A stretch of DNA of 41,591 nucleotides from Flavobacterium sp. BFFFF2 (GCA_002256385.1 NKJD01000029.1:1-41591); one strand, 5' to 3'. Counted from the stretch's first letter, positions 7,839 to 16,871 are shown. Made by a program: numbers and translations. The notes: generated from the letters alone by a model not told the origin.

Positions 7839-8159
7839 GTGCACGTACTTTTTGTTTGTAGTAGAAATAAAAGGCGCAGTCTGACTGCCGAATCAATTTA
7901 CAAGAATCATGATGGCCTTCAGGTGAAATCAGCTGGGACCGAACCATCGGCACGGATTAAATTGAATGCAAAAATGGTTCTGTGGGCCGATATCATCTTT
8001 GTGATGGAGAAACGGCACAAACAAAGAATGTGCGAACAGCTCCCAGCTGAAACCAAAGACAAGCGCATTGTCATTTTAGATATTCCCTACGAATTCAACT
8101 ACATGGATTCGGTTTTAATTGAGGAATTAAAATTAACTATGGCAGACTACCTTCAATAA
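7839..8159 (+). CDS. Low-molecular-weight protein tyrosine phosphatase-like, 106 aa
   Basis: It starts with GTG. The first strand and P-loop are VLFVCSRNKRRS, i.e. C7-x5-R13-S14, the catalytic C-x5-R-[ST] loop of phosphotyrosine phosphatases. Near the end, VILDIPYEFNYMD replaces the general-acid DP loop of classical LMW-PTPs; this DIP...YMD form is what I associate with the short predicted phosphatases of COG4551. At 106 aa it is shorter than classical LMW-PTPs (about 150). Target unknown. It is coupled to the small gene upstream. Confidence 0.8.
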   Translation: MHVLFVCSRNKRRSLTAESIYKNHDGLQVKSAGTEPSARIKLNAKMVLWADIIFVMEKRHKQRMCEQLPAETKDKRIVILDIPYEFNYMDSVLIEELKLTMADYLQ

Positions 8160-8393
8160 ATAGCATTTGGTAATTCCATGTTCCCGCAGTTTGGTGCTTG
8201 TAGAAAAAATGAAAATTGACCTGAGTACATGGCAAAAACTTTTTTAATATTCCCCTTTTTTGTAGGTTTACAACATGTAAATACCATGAAGCCAATGTTG
8301 GTTGTGCAGGGCGCATGGCAGCGAAAACGCTGCTGTTAAGTTGGAGCAACTTTAGTAAATGAGGATTGAAAATAGCGAATAATTTAAAAGGGC

Positions 8394-9158
8394 ATGTTGA
8401 ACGATAAAATAAACACCGAATACAAAGTGGGTGATCTGATTTATGATGCACCTATTTACGATGGATTAAACACCTTTTTATCGGACTTGGCTTTTTATGA
8501 AAAATGGTTGCCGACAGATAAAAAGGGGCACATACTCGAACTCTGTTGTGGCTCGGGCAGGCTAACTATTCCATTAGCAAAAGCGCATCACATGTGTGGG
8601 GTTGACAATGCTGTTTCGATGTTGGCGCAAGCAAAAAGGAAAGCATCGCAAGCGGAAGTCACCATTGATTTTGTGGAAGCCGACATCAGGACATTAAATT
8701 TGCCGCAGAAATTTGATGTCATTATTATTCCCTTCAATTCGATTCATCATTTATATACCAATCAAGACTTATTCGATACGTTAACGGTCGTTAAAAAGCA
8801 TCTAAAGGACGGGGGCTTATTTTTATTCGATTGCTATAACCCCAATATTCAATTCATTGTTGAAGCAGAAAAAGCACTTAATACAATGGCTGACTATGTG
8901 ACCGAAGATGGGCGAAAAGTGTTAATCAAGCAAACCATGAGCTATGAGAGCCGCGCTCAAATCAATCGAATTGAATGGCATTATTTTATTAATGACCAGT
9001 TCCACTCCATTCAAAATGTTGATATGCGCCTATATTTTCCACAAGAATTAGACACTTATTTGAAAATGTTTGGATTTACGATTATGCATAAATTTGGAAA
9101 TTTTGAGGAGGAGGCATTTACTAATGCTTCCGAAAAACAAGTGTTTATTTGTAAATAA
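8394..9158 (+). CDS. Class I SAM-dependent methyltransferase, 254 aa
   Basis: Motif I is HILELCCGSGRLTIPLA (residues 46-62), followed by the acidic SAM-binding residue in CGVDNAVSM and by VEADIRTL. The motif IV region is FDVIIIPFNSIHHL. This order defines a Rossmann-fold class I methyltransferase of the Methyltransf_25/11 type. The substrate cannot be read from the sequence. The C-terminal part is beta-rich (YFINDQFH...DMRLYFPQEL), as in small-molecule methyltransferases. Soluble and monocistronic: 234 bases of non-coding DNA lie upstream. Confidence 0.85.
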   Translation: MLNDKINTEYKVGDLIYDAPIYDGLNTFLSDLAFYEKWLPTDKKGHILELCCGSGRLTIPLAKAHHMCGVDNAVSMLAQAKRKASQAEVTIDFVEADIRTLNLPQKFDVIIIPFNSIHHLYTNQDLFDTLTVVKKHLKDGGLFLFDCYNPNIQFIVEAEKALNTMADYVTEDGRKVLIKQTMSYESRAQINRIEWHYFINDQFHSIQNVDMRLYFPQELDTYLKMFGFTIMHKFGNFEEEAFTNASEKQVFICK

Positions 9159-9256
9159 TAGCGCATTTGAGAGGGACAGTCGTTTTCGAAATAAGACATC
9201 AACCGTTCAATTGGAGTAGAAACTACTTTTTTTTTCTCCTTTTTTAGAGAAATCTT

Positions 9257-9264
9257 TATATTTG
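9257..9264 (+). promoter_or_regulatory. Promoter -7 box of the M48 gene
   Basis: TATATTTG matches the Bacteroidota -7 consensus TAnnTTTG and lies 83 bases upstream of the M48 start codon in a T-rich region. There is no clear TTG at the expected -33 distance, so this is a partial match. Confidence 0.4.
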
Positions 9265-9346
9265 AAAATTGTAATTCATTTGGTTGTCTAAGGTTGTTTT
9301 TAGTGGCTATTTTACAACTTTATTTGTTTATTAAAAAGCCGCCTCC

Positions 9347-11401
9347 ATGAAAAAGCGAGAAGTCCAATTACCCCAAGAATTTAAAAGTCAAGCCAAAAAG
9401 GCAATTATTGCCATTGTTATTTTCATTTTATCATACTTTGTCATTCTACTACTTGCATTTGCTTTAACGGCACTTTGTGTAGTTGGTGGAATTTCGCTTA
9501 TTGTTTTAAAACCAATGCTTGCCACTTTGGCATTAGGTGTCGGTTTAGCCAGTTTAGGCGTCTTAATTGTTATTTTTTTACTCAAGTTTATTTTTAAATC
9601 ACATAAAACAGACCGGTCTCATTTAATTGAAATTTCAGAATCGGATGAACCCAAGTTATTTCATTTAATCAATGGCATTGTGCTGGAAGTGGGCACAAGT
9701 TTTCCAAAAAAGGTGTATTTGTCTGCTGACGTAAATGCATCAGTATTTTACGATTCAAGTTTTTGGAGCATGTTTTTGCCCATTAAAAAGAATTTGACTA
9801 TTGGCTTGGGATTGGTAAATACCAGTACTGAAGAGGAATTAAAAGCCATTTTAGCACACGAATTTGGCCATTTTTCGCAGCGAACCATGAAAGTGGGGAG
9901 TTATGTTTACAATGTGAATCAGATAATATTTAATATGCTTTATGACAACAATTCCTATGATCATTTGGTTGAAAAATGGGCCAATGCGAGTAATTATTTC
10001 GCCATTTTTGTTGGAATTGCTGTTAAAATCAATGGGTTCATTCAGAAGATTTTAATTAAATTATACGAATTGGTAAACAAGAGTTATTTGGCACTGTCAA
10101 GAGAAATGGAGTTTCATGCCGATGAAATTGCAGCAAGTGTAACTGGTTATGAGCCGCTGAAAAATTCCCTTTTGCGGATGTCCATTGCCGATAAATCGTA
10201 CAGAGAAGTGTTGGCATTTTACGATGATAAAATAGCAGAAAACGTGAAAACCAATAATGTGTATGCAGATCAGATGGCTGTTTTGCATTTTATTGCACAA
10301 GAAAATAATTATTCGCTAAAATATCACTTGCCCGAAATTACACAAGCAGATCAAAGCAAATTTGATAAATCTAAATTGGTTTTTGTGAACCAATGGGATT
10401 CGCACCCGACCGTTAATCAACGAATTAAAAGATTAGAACAAACGGGTTATACAGCGCAGCATGCGTCTAAAGCACTGGCAAATGAATTGTTTGTAGATAT
10501 TCAGGCTACTCAACAACGATTGACCAATTTTGTTTTTAAGGACGTCTTCTATCACAGCGAAATGGCCATTTTACCCAACGAAAATTTTACCGAACAATAC
10601 CGACACAACTGCAATTTGAATTCATTTGATAAAATCTATAACGGCTATTACAACGATAAAAACCCTTTGTCTTTTGATGTCCATTCTGTGCAATTACCTG
10701 AACAAAGTGTGCCATTTGAGGTGTTGTTTTCAGATGAAAAAATTGATTTTATTTACACATCTATTTCATTACAGAATGATATTGCAACGATTAAAAACAT
10801 TGTTGATCAGTTGATTACAGTTAAGACATTTGACTATGACGGCCAACGGTATAATATTAATGAAGCAGAAAAGCTCGTGCAGTTGCTTGAAGGGGAACTA
10901 TTTGATTTAAATGAAAAAGTACGAGTAAATGATGTAGCTATCTACACTTGCTTTAAAAAGCTAGAGTCCACACCACACCAAAGTCAATTAGCAGATTTGT
11001 ACGATGAATTTTTCCAATATGAACAAGCGTATCAATTAAAATTGGACAAATATATTGACCTACATGACCGTTTACAATTTGTGAGTGAAACCACCACAAT
11101 TGATGTAATTTCAGTAAATTTAAAAAACATAAAACCGATAGAAGCAGCGCTAAAACAAGAAATATCCGGGCTGCTAACCGATGAAATACTTAAAGCCGAA
11201 ATGACCACGGACATGCAGGAATTATTGGGAAAATATGTTTCTGCAGAGTGGGAATATTTTGCAGTTAATAGTTATGTGGACGAGAATTTACAATTGTTAT
11301 ATTCGGCGATGCAGCAATTTAGTTATTTGATTTCGAGAAAATATTTTCTATTGAAAAAGAGGTTGTTAAGTTATCAAAGTGAGCTTTTATTAGGCAAGTA
11401 A
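9347..11401 (+). CDS. M48 family membrane metalloprotease, 684 aa
   Basis: The zinc motif is H171-E-F-G-H175 (AHEFGHFSQRTM). The downstream glutamate ligand lies in SREMEFHADEIAA at about residue 254, the usual spacing for M48 peptidases. Two strong membrane segments lie at about residues 18-45 and 55-85, ahead of the catalytic domain, as in HtpX/Ste24-like enzymes. The region after about residue 370 (~310 aa) is charged and helical and has no recognised motif; it is much longer than in HtpX (about 290 aa in total). The family cleaves membrane or misfolded proteins. It appears monocistronic. Confidence 0.85.
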   Translation: MKKREVQLPQEFKSQAKKAIIAIVIFILSYFVILLLAFALTALCVVGGISLIVLKPMLATLALGVGLASLGVLIVIFLLKFIFKSHKTDRSHLIEISESDEPKLFHLINGIVLEVGTSFPKKVYLSADVNASVFYDSSFWSMFLPIKKNLTIGLGLVNTSTEEELKAILAHEFGHFSQRTMKVGSYVYNVNQIIFNMLYDNNSYDHLVEKWANASNYFAIFVGIAVKINGFIQKILIKLYELVNKSYLALSREMEFHADEIAASVTGYEPLKNSLLRMSIADKSYREVLAFYDDKIAENVKTNNVYADQMAVLHFIAQENNYSLKYHLPEITQADQSKFDKSKLVFVNQWDSHPTVNQRIKRLEQTGYTAQHASKALANELFVDIQATQQRLTNFVFKDVFYHSEMAILPNENFTEQYRHNCNLNSFDKIYNGYYNDKNPLSFDVHSVQLPEQSVPFEVLFSDEKIDFIYTSISLQNDIATIKNIVDQLITVKTFDYDGQRYNINEAEKLVQLLEGELFDLNEKVRVNDVAIYTCFKKLESTPHQSQLADLYDEFFQYEQAYQLKLDKYIDLHDRLQFVSETTTIDVISVNLKNIKPIEAALKQEISGLLTDEILKAEMTTDMQELLGKYVSAEWEYFAVNSYVDENLQLLYSAMQQFSYLISRKYFLLKKRLLSYQSELLLGK

Positions 11402-11455
11402 TGCTTGATTAACGGCCTACTTATATATCATAGAGGTTCATTTTTTTTGGTAAAA

Positions 11456-11489
11456 TTTGATAGCTTTTTCCTCATTTTTTGTACGTTTA
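11456..11489 (+). promoter_or_regulatory. Putative promoter of the 11600-13183 gene pair
   Basis: TTTG (11456-11459) and TACGTTTA (11482-11489), 22 bases apart, resemble the Bacteroidota TTTG / TAnnTTTG pattern, with one mismatch in the -7 box. It lies 110 bases before the start at 11600. Confidence 0.35.
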
Positions 11490-11599
11490 CCAAAATTATA
11501 AACGGTTTGGCAGCGGTCGTTTTAATCGAACAAACAGCTGCTAAAATCCCTATCTGAACAATTGAAAATGGGCTTTGAACACGCCATACTTTCCACTAA

Positions 11600-12061
11600 A
11601 TGATGCAATCAATGAAACACATTTTGATCTTTTTTACAGGCCTCGGTTGCCTGTCTGCTGCGCATGGACAATCGCTGAGGTCAATCAATTCGGGCGCCGT
11701 GTCGGCCAATAACCTGATTTACACGGTCGGAGAAATCTTTGTGGTGCCGAGCAATCAGAACGAGGCAAGTTCCGGACTCGTTGGGGCCATTTCGCGCATT
11801 GAGTTTTTGTCGTTGGGCATAGCCGACATTACGCCCATACCACAGCTGCGGTTTTACCCCAATCCGACGGCTGCTTCCGTTTTTGTGGAAGTTGACAAGG
11901 AAACAATTAACCAATTTTACATTTATGATGTAAGTGGAAAACTCATTGACAGTCTAAAAAACACGAACAACCAGATTGATTTATCTGGCTTGCAACCAGG
12001 TACTTATTTTATTAAAACGGACAACCAACACCTCGAATCATTCAAAATCATTAAACGTTAA
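11600..12061 (+). CDS. Secreted protein with T9SS C-terminal sorting domain, 153 aa
   Basis: A signal peptide ends near AHGQS (residue 24). A short middle portion (IYTVGEIFVVPSNQNEASSG) resembles the low-complexity prefix common in Bacteroidota T9SS proteins. The last ~75 residues are a type A sorting domain: FYPNPTAASVFVEVD, FYIYDVSGKLI, LSGLQPGTYFIK and a basic KIIKR end. Almost nothing lies between signal and sorting domain, so the product is essentially a bare T9SS cargo with a tiny passenger. It is 3 bases from the next gene, so the two are in one operon. Confidence 0.8.
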   Translation: MMQSMKHILIFFTGLGCLSAAHGQSLRSINSGAVSANNLIYTVGEIFVVPSNQNEASSGLVGAISRIEFLSLGIADITPIPQLRFYPNPTAASVFVEVDKETINQFYIYDVSGKLIDSLKNTNNQIDLSGLQPGTYFIKTDNQHLESFKIIKR

Positions 12062-12064
12062 TTT

Positions 12065-13183
12065 ATGAAACAAGCATTATTTTTACTACTAAGCTGCCTA
12101 CTCACTATGAGTAGTTTTGCACAAGTTCCGCAAGGAATTAGTTATCAGGCAGTCGCTTTTAATTCGGGGGGAAGCCCGGTGGTTAATGGAACGGTTGGTG
12201 TAAAGATTAGCTTACTTGATCAATCAATTACTGGCACTGTTGTATATGCAGAGACCCATACCAAAACCACCAATGCGCAAGGCTTGTTTAATTTAAATAT
12301 TGGGCAGGGTACGGCCACAGTGGGTACTTTTTCGGCCATTAATTGGGGAGCCAATAGTAAGTTTATCAAAGTAGAAGTCGATCCGGCAGGTGGCAGTAAT
12401 TATACCACGGTGGGCACCAATCAATTAATGAGTGTGCCGTATGCCTTATTTGCTGGGAATTTATCTACTGTTTCTAATAGCAATTCGATGTCGCTCAAAA
12501 ACAATAGTGGCAATGGCTGTATCGTGGTTTATTCGAATACAGAAGCAAAAGCCTTTTATCTGAATCCAAATGGCAGCAATACGGGCAGTTGGACTGGGTC
12601 AAATGTCACTTTTTCTTCGCCTATTAAAGGTTCGGTTACCTCAAATAATACCGTCGTAGTTTATTCTGACACCGAAGCCAAAGGGTACTACTTAAATCCG
12701 AACGGAACCAATACGGGTAGTTGGTCGGGTTCAAACGTGACTTTTACGTCGCCGATTATAGGCGCCATTGCTTCCAATAATTGCATTATTGTGTATTCTT
12801 CCACAGAAGCGAAGGCCTATTATTTAAATCCGAATGGCACCAATACGGGCAGTTGGTCAGGTTCAAATGTTACTTTATCGTCAGTCATTAAAGGCGCGAT
12901 TGCTTCCAATGACACCATCGTGGTCTATTCCAGTACAGAGGCCAAAGGCTTTTATTTAAATCCAAATGGCACCAATACAGGCAGTTGGTCAGGGTCAAAT
13001 GAAACATTTACTTCCACCATTAAAGGCGGTTTTGCTTCTGGCGGCAGTATTATCATTTATTCCGATACCGAGGCCAAAGGATATTATTTAAATCCGAATT
13101 CGTTTAATACCGGTAGTTGGTCTGGGTCCAATGTGACATTTACATCGCCCATTATTGGGGGGGTGTCAACGGGGCAACGGTAA
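12065..13183 (+). CDS. Secreted protein with five 44-residue repeats, 372 aa
   Basis: The signal peptide ends at SSFAQ (residue 20). Residues 21-130 form an N-terminal domain (PQGISYQAVAFNSGGSPVVN ... LMSVPYALFAG) that in Bacteroidota usually precedes tail-fibre or collagen-like stretches. Residues 152-371 are five repeats of exactly 44 aa starting at 152, 196, 240, 284 and 328. The consensus is roughly IVVYS-x-TEAKGYYLNPNGT then NTGSWSGSNVTFTSPI-x-G. I do not recognise this repeat; it looks beta-rich. Unlike its partner it has no sorting domain. The 132-bp DNA units are diverged, so the repeats are under selection rather than freshly duplicated. Confidence 0.75.
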   Translation: MKQALFLLLSCLLTMSSFAQVPQGISYQAVAFNSGGSPVVNGTVGVKISLLDQSITGTVVYAETHTKTTNAQGLFNLNIGQGTATVGTFSAINWGANSKFIKVEVDPAGGSNYTTVGTNQLMSVPYALFAGNLSTVSNSNSMSLKNNSGNGCIVVYSNTEAKAFYLNPNGSNTGSWTGSNVTFSSPIKGSVTSNNTVVVYSDTEAKGYYLNPNGTNTGSWSGSNVTFTSPIIGAIASNNCIIVYSSTEAKAYYLNPNGTNTGSWSGSNVTLSSVIKGAIASNDTIVVYSSTEAKGFYLNPNGTNTGSWSGSNETFTSTIKGGFASGGSIIIYSDTEAKGYYLNPNSFNTGSWSGSNVTFTSPIIGGVSTGQR

Positions 13184-13302
13184 AACGTTAAGTCTACTTC
13201 AACTGTCTCGGAGGTAGGTCTTATTAAATAAAATGATCGTTGCTTTGATCTGACTTGCTGATAGCAGCATTAAAAGATTACTCATTACAATTTTCAAACA
13301 CC

Positions 13303-13803
13303 ATGCAGCAAATCAGCTTCTTAAAATTCATGTTACTTTTGATGTCATGTCATGCCATGTTGGCTCAAGAACCGACTGCTCTTCTGGATAAAGCAGCAAA
13401 TTGCGAGTTTATTAAAATTAATGATCAATTAGTGGTTCATGCTGGCGATTATGTGTTAGACAACAATCGGATAATTGATATTGCCAAAACTTTTTTAGCG
13501 CCGACCAATGCAAAAAATACGTATGTGGTACCCAATCCGTGTGCTACTATTTCCACTGGATATAAGGGGGCAACGATTATTGAAAGGAAACAAAAGATGC
13601 CAATCGTTTCGCTAAGTCTGCTTGTTGATGATGTTAAAAAGCAATATCCAGGGTTTTTAAATTATGAGGTTTTTATCAACGGAACATCGATAGAAAACTA
13701 TGCCGAATATGACATTGAATTATCTAATCAATTATCTTTAAAAACTAATATGGAGTATAAAGCGCAAGAAAAAATACGTTGTGTCATTACCATTACACCA
13801 TAA
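13303..13803 (+). CDS. Exported hypothetical protein, 166 aa
   Basis: The start is set at ATG 13303 because MQQISFLKFMLLLMSCHAML gives a proper signal peptide ending in MLAQ; a TTG start 16 codons upstream would place 16 charged residues before it. The mature protein is small and beta-rich, with VSLSLLVDDVKKQYPGFLNY in the middle and no recognised motif. It lies in a run of small exported proteins (13303-20020). It contains no obvious lipobox. Confidence 0.6.
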   Translation: MQQISFLKFMLLLMSCHAMLAQEPTALLDKAANCEFIKINDQLVVHAGDYVLDNNRIIDIAKTFLAPTNAKNTYVVPNPCATISTGYKGATIIERKQKMPIVSLSLLVDDVKKQYPGFLNYEVFINGTSIENYAEYDIELSNQLSLKTNMEYKAQEKIRCVITITP

Positions 13804-13974
13804 AATTATTATCGCAAACTACAAGCGAACTTCCTCAATGGCGTTTGCCATGCAGCCATGCAGAGCGCCATTGGGGCAGGCACAAACAAGCAAGTCAAAG
13901 GCAGCAATTTGGTTGCTTTTGAATGTTGTTCCACGACATAAATCTGTTTATTCACTGAAATAAACGAAAGTAAC

Positions 13975-14633
13975 ATGATAAAAATGAATTTTTTTTTACT
14001 CTTTTTATTGTACACTCCCGTGCTATTTGCGCAAAATGTAGTCATGTATCAGGGTGAAAAAATCAATGAATTGAATCCGAATTTCAATAAAATTGGCCTG
14101 TGGAAAATTTTTGATGCCGACCGAGGAATTAGCATTATGTGCGAAATGGCCGATGATGAATTTACATAAAAAGTTGACTATTATAAGGATGAAACATTAT
14201 TTCCAAGTCAATTGAGTAATGCGAATTAATCTTTTATAAGGACGGTTTAAAAATCAAAATTAAAATGGTGACCGACGACAAGAATGTAAAATTCATAAAA
14301 GACAATGGGGAAGAATTGGACCAGGTCAGCAGCAAATTGTTTTGTCAATTTGCTGAAGTGCGGCCTTATTTTTATGGCGGACGTGAAGCATTTAACCCTG
14401 CCATAAATAAGTTAATTGATTATCAAAAAATTAAAAACCACAGTGGAAAAGTGACTGTGAAATTTGCTGTCAGTCTCAATGGGATGGTTGAAGGTGCGGA
14501 AATTTCAGCAAGTACAGATCCGTTTTTAAATGAGGAAGCAATAAGGATCATTTCTTCATTACCTCGGTGGCAACCTGGCTTTCAATATGGTCGTTTTGTG
14601 AAGTGTTGGTACCTGATCCCGATTACTTTTTGA
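13975..14633 (+). pseudogene. Disrupted TonB-C-type periplasmic protein
   Basis: The first piece (13975-14169) has a signal peptide (FFLLFLLYTPVLFAQ) and stops at TAA 14167. Translation continues sensibly in the same frame past the stop (KVDYYKDETLFPSQLSNAN) to a second stop at 14224. Between about 14220 and 14232 the frame shifts and resumes as FYKDGLKIKIKMVTDDKN into the second piece, which ends at 14633. That piece carries a TonB C-terminal-like fold (GGREAFNPAINKLIDY, GKVTVKFAVSLNGMVEGAEI, EEAIRIISSLPRWQPG). So two lesions, one nonsense and one frameshift, break an ancestral protein of about 215 aa. A sequencing error is possible for one lesion, less so for both. Confidence 0.75.
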
Positions 14634-14959
14634 AAAAACAGGATGCTACGGGCTTTATGCCAGTGCTGCTATTTGATTTTTTATCCTAAAATTCCACTTT
14701 TATAGCTTAAAAAATGTGCTAATTCAGGTTTCCAACCCAGTCGTTTTCCCTTTTTTTGGTGTAAAATAATAAGACTAGTTTTCAGCGGTACCAAAAGGTT
14801 TGCAGCCTGCATTTTTAAGCCACCGTTTGATATCCGCAGGTTTTAACAACAGTTTGCATGTCATTTTTTTAATTCAAATAAATCCTATATTAGCAGCACA
14901 CAATCAATCACTATACTGTAAATATTTACCATTATAAATCCACTTTCAATTGTACGCAA
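14634..14959. other. Intergenic, 326 bp, no gene seen
   Basis: I see no coding region or clear repeat. The distal part is AT-rich with a weak TATATTAG (14886-14895 area) about 65 bases before the next start, which may contain the promoter of the 14960-16746 genes, but I cannot assign a -33 element. Confidence 0.4.
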
Positions 14960-15589
14960 ATGAAATTAACGCTGCTCATTTTTCTTTTTATTGGCTTGCC
15001 ATTGCATGGGCAAGTGTTCGATAAAAACACGGTTTATTTGGATGATGCCAACCACCAAATTAGTGAAGAAGAATTTAAGAGAATTACCCAGAGCCAAAGA
15101 AAATTGATTGCCTTTAATGATTCACTGCATGTTGTTAAGATTGTTGAAAACCGTTTGAAGGGCGGAGAAGTGACCAACCCGTCATTTATTTACGATTTAA
15201 TTGCAAAAAGCTATCCCGATTTGCATGTTGAAGTGGACAAACCGTTAATTGTCATTTTCTACCCTGGAAAAGACAAATGCAATGCCACGGGCAGTGCCAC
15301 CAAAAGCGAGTACAAGCAATGGCATAGAGATTTAGAGAATAAAACACAAGAATTGGCTCAGGTCAAGCCTGTTTATCTCTTTAAGAATACAAGTGGACTT
15401 GAAACCTATAGAAGCGTTCTCAATTGGAAAAAAGACCCAGAAAACATTATTGAAAGCACCTTTTTTGAGTTGCATTATCCATGTTCTTCCTATGTAATTC
15501 TGATGCCAACCGGAAAGTTCATCGTTTATTATGGAGAGTTTTCCAAGGAGAAACTTTTGGATAGTTTGTCGACTTTATCCCAAAATTGA
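14960..15589 (+). CDS. Exported hypothetical protein, 209 aa
   Basis: The signal peptide is MKLTLLIFLFIGLPLHGQ. The mature part holds a helical region (ISEEEFKRITQSQRKLI) and a beta segment PLIVIFYPGKDKCNATGS. It ends with a strand (SSYVILMPTGKFIVYYGEF), a layout reminiscent of thioredoxin-like or redoxin-fold proteins but without a CxxC motif. I do not recognise the family. It is 10 bases upstream of the next start and so is probably translated in one operon with 15600 and 16348. Confidence 0.6.
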   Translation: MKLTLLIFLFIGLPLHGQVFDKNTVYLDDANHQISEEEFKRITQSQRKLIAFNDSLHVVKIVENRLKGGEVTNPSFIYDLIAKSYPDLHVEVDKPLIVIFYPGKDKCNATGSATKSEYKQWHRDLENKTQELAQVKPVYLFKNTSGLETYRSVLNWKKDPENIIESTFFELHYPCSSYVILMPTGKFIVYYGEFSKEKLLDSLSTLSQN

Positions 15590-15599
15590 CACCTTGACG

Positions 15600-16343
15600 A
15601 TGAAGCACCTACTACTAATTGCCCTTTTTTTGTGGTCTATGAGAAGCTTCTCGCAAGTTGGACAAATAGACTTGGCTAAGCTCAAATTATGCGAATTGAC
15701 TGTTGACGATTTGAAAGGTCAAGATCCCGACTTAAAACGGGTGTCATTACTAGAAATGGGTCAATGTGCCGAGGACATTGTACTCGATGGCCTATTTGAA
15801 TGCGGCTACGGCTATGAAAGCAAATGGTACCCTGGGGTGGTATTTCAAATAAGCAAAGGACCTGATCCGATCATTTATAAAATCCATTTGACCCGCAATT
15901 TTAAGGGGTATTTGCCCGACGGAAATTACCTAGACTTATCTCATTTAAAGGTGTCTGATGTGCTCAGGCAATATGATGTCGTCATTGCTTGGACCTCAAG
16001 AGACTGTTCTGATTATTGGACAATTACAAACAAAGACAAAGGCAACTTTTACGTCAAAATCGATAAAAATAAGCACCCAAGATTTCCTGTTGACCAAGCT
16101 TTTTATGCGGAACAACTGGTTCAGGGCGTTGACCTGATCATAGATTGTGCTTCGTATGTTGACAAAAGACCAAACCAACCCCTGTACCTGATTGATGGTA
16201 AAGAATCGATTTGGGCGGTGATTAAGAAATTAAAATCAGACGATATTGAGTCAGTAAAGGTGTTGAAAGACCAAGGCGCAACCGAGAAATATGGCGAAAG
16301 AGGGAAGTATGGCGTGGTTGAAATTATACTTAAAAAGAAATAA
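15600..16343 (+). CDS. Exported protein with C-terminal TonB-plug-like motif, 247 aa
   Basis: The start is ATG 15600, which gives the signal peptide MKHLLLIALFLWSMRSFSQ; an upstream start in frame would overlap the previous gene. The last 55 residues read LYLIDGKESI, then IESVKVLKDQGATEKYGERG, then VVEIILKKK. This closely follows the plug-domain signature of SusC-type TonB-dependent receptors (IESI-x-VLKDASA..YG.RG..GVI.I.TK), here as a free module. Such modules also occur C-terminal in BlaR1/M56-like and other Bacteroidota periplasmic proteins. Residues 20-185 match nothing I recognise. Confidence 0.65.
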   Translation: MKHLLLIALFLWSMRSFSQVGQIDLAKLKLCELTVDDLKGQDPDLKRVSLLEMGQCAEDIVLDGLFECGYGYESKWYPGVVFQISKGPDPIIYKIHLTRNFKGYLPDGNYLDLSHLKVSDVLRQYDVVIAWTSRDCSDYWTITNKDKGNFYVKIDKNKHPRFPVDQAFYAEQLVQGVDLIIDCASYVDKRPNQPLYLIDGKESIWAVIKKLKSDDIESVKVLKDQGATEKYGERGKYGVVEIILKKK

Positions 16344-16347
16344 ACAG

Positions 16348-16746
16348 ATGAAAAAAAACCTACTAATTACAGCCCTTCTGCTGCTTGCTACGCATGGCTT
16401 TTCGCAGGGAATGGGCAATCAGGGAAATACCCGAGCCGAAGGCATCCCCCATGGCGTCGGCACTGGTCCTTCGCTGGAACCCTATCAACTAACAGGAAGA
16501 GCGGTTGTTCGAAAACCACTGCCACAAACCAAAAACTGCAACCAAAGCGGCAGGGTCATTATGGATATTATGGTTGATCAAACAGGCACTGTTTTGGAGG
16601 CCAAAATAGGTCGCGGTACCACCACCAAGGCGGTCTGTTTAGTGGAAGCTTGCACAGCGGCCGCTTTAGCGACCACGTGGAGCAAAGACCCTAACGCCGT
16701 TGATAAACAGCGGGGGAAGATTATTTATAATTTTAAGATTGATTGA
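16348..16746 (+). CDS. Small exported TonB C-terminal-like protein, 132 aa
   Basis: The start is ATG 16348, 4 bases after the preceding stop, giving signal peptide MKKNLLITALLLLATHGFSQ. Residues 45-132 resemble a TonB C-terminal domain: SGRVIMDIMVDQTGTVLEAK, a helix with VCLVEACTAAALATTW, and a final strand GKIIYNFKID. It lacks the N-terminal membrane anchor and proline-rich linker of a true TonB, so it cannot act as an energy transducer by itself. It belongs with the TonB-C pseudogene at 13975 and the plug-like protein just upstream. Confidence 0.65.
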   Translation: MKKNLLITALLLLATHGFSQGMGNQGNTRAEGIPHGVGTGPSLEPYQLTGRAVVRKPLPQTKNCNQSGRVIMDIMVDQTGTVLEAKIGRGTTTKAVCLVEACTAAALATTWSKDPNAVDKQRGKIIYNFKID

Positions 16747-16871
16747 AGCTGGATGGCAAATTTTTACATGAATGGTGCGCGAAGCCATACGCAACCTCGA
16801 TGTATGGCATTAAAAAATTTACTTACCATTTCAAATAGACTATTGTCGTTGCTTTAATTGGCCCATTAAAC

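Noticed and set aside
1..8160. Integrase gene of the cassette array
   Set aside because: I looked for a tyrosine recombinase (R..H-x-x-R..Y) on both strands and found none; every substantial frame is assigned to another family.
12065..13183. Collagen-like or tail-fibre repeat
   Set aside because: There is no Gly-x-y triplet pattern; the repeat is 44 residues long and aromatic.
13781..13963. 60-codon + strand frame between 13303 gene and the pseudogene
   Set aside because: It overlaps the end of the real gene and shows no signal peptide or motif.
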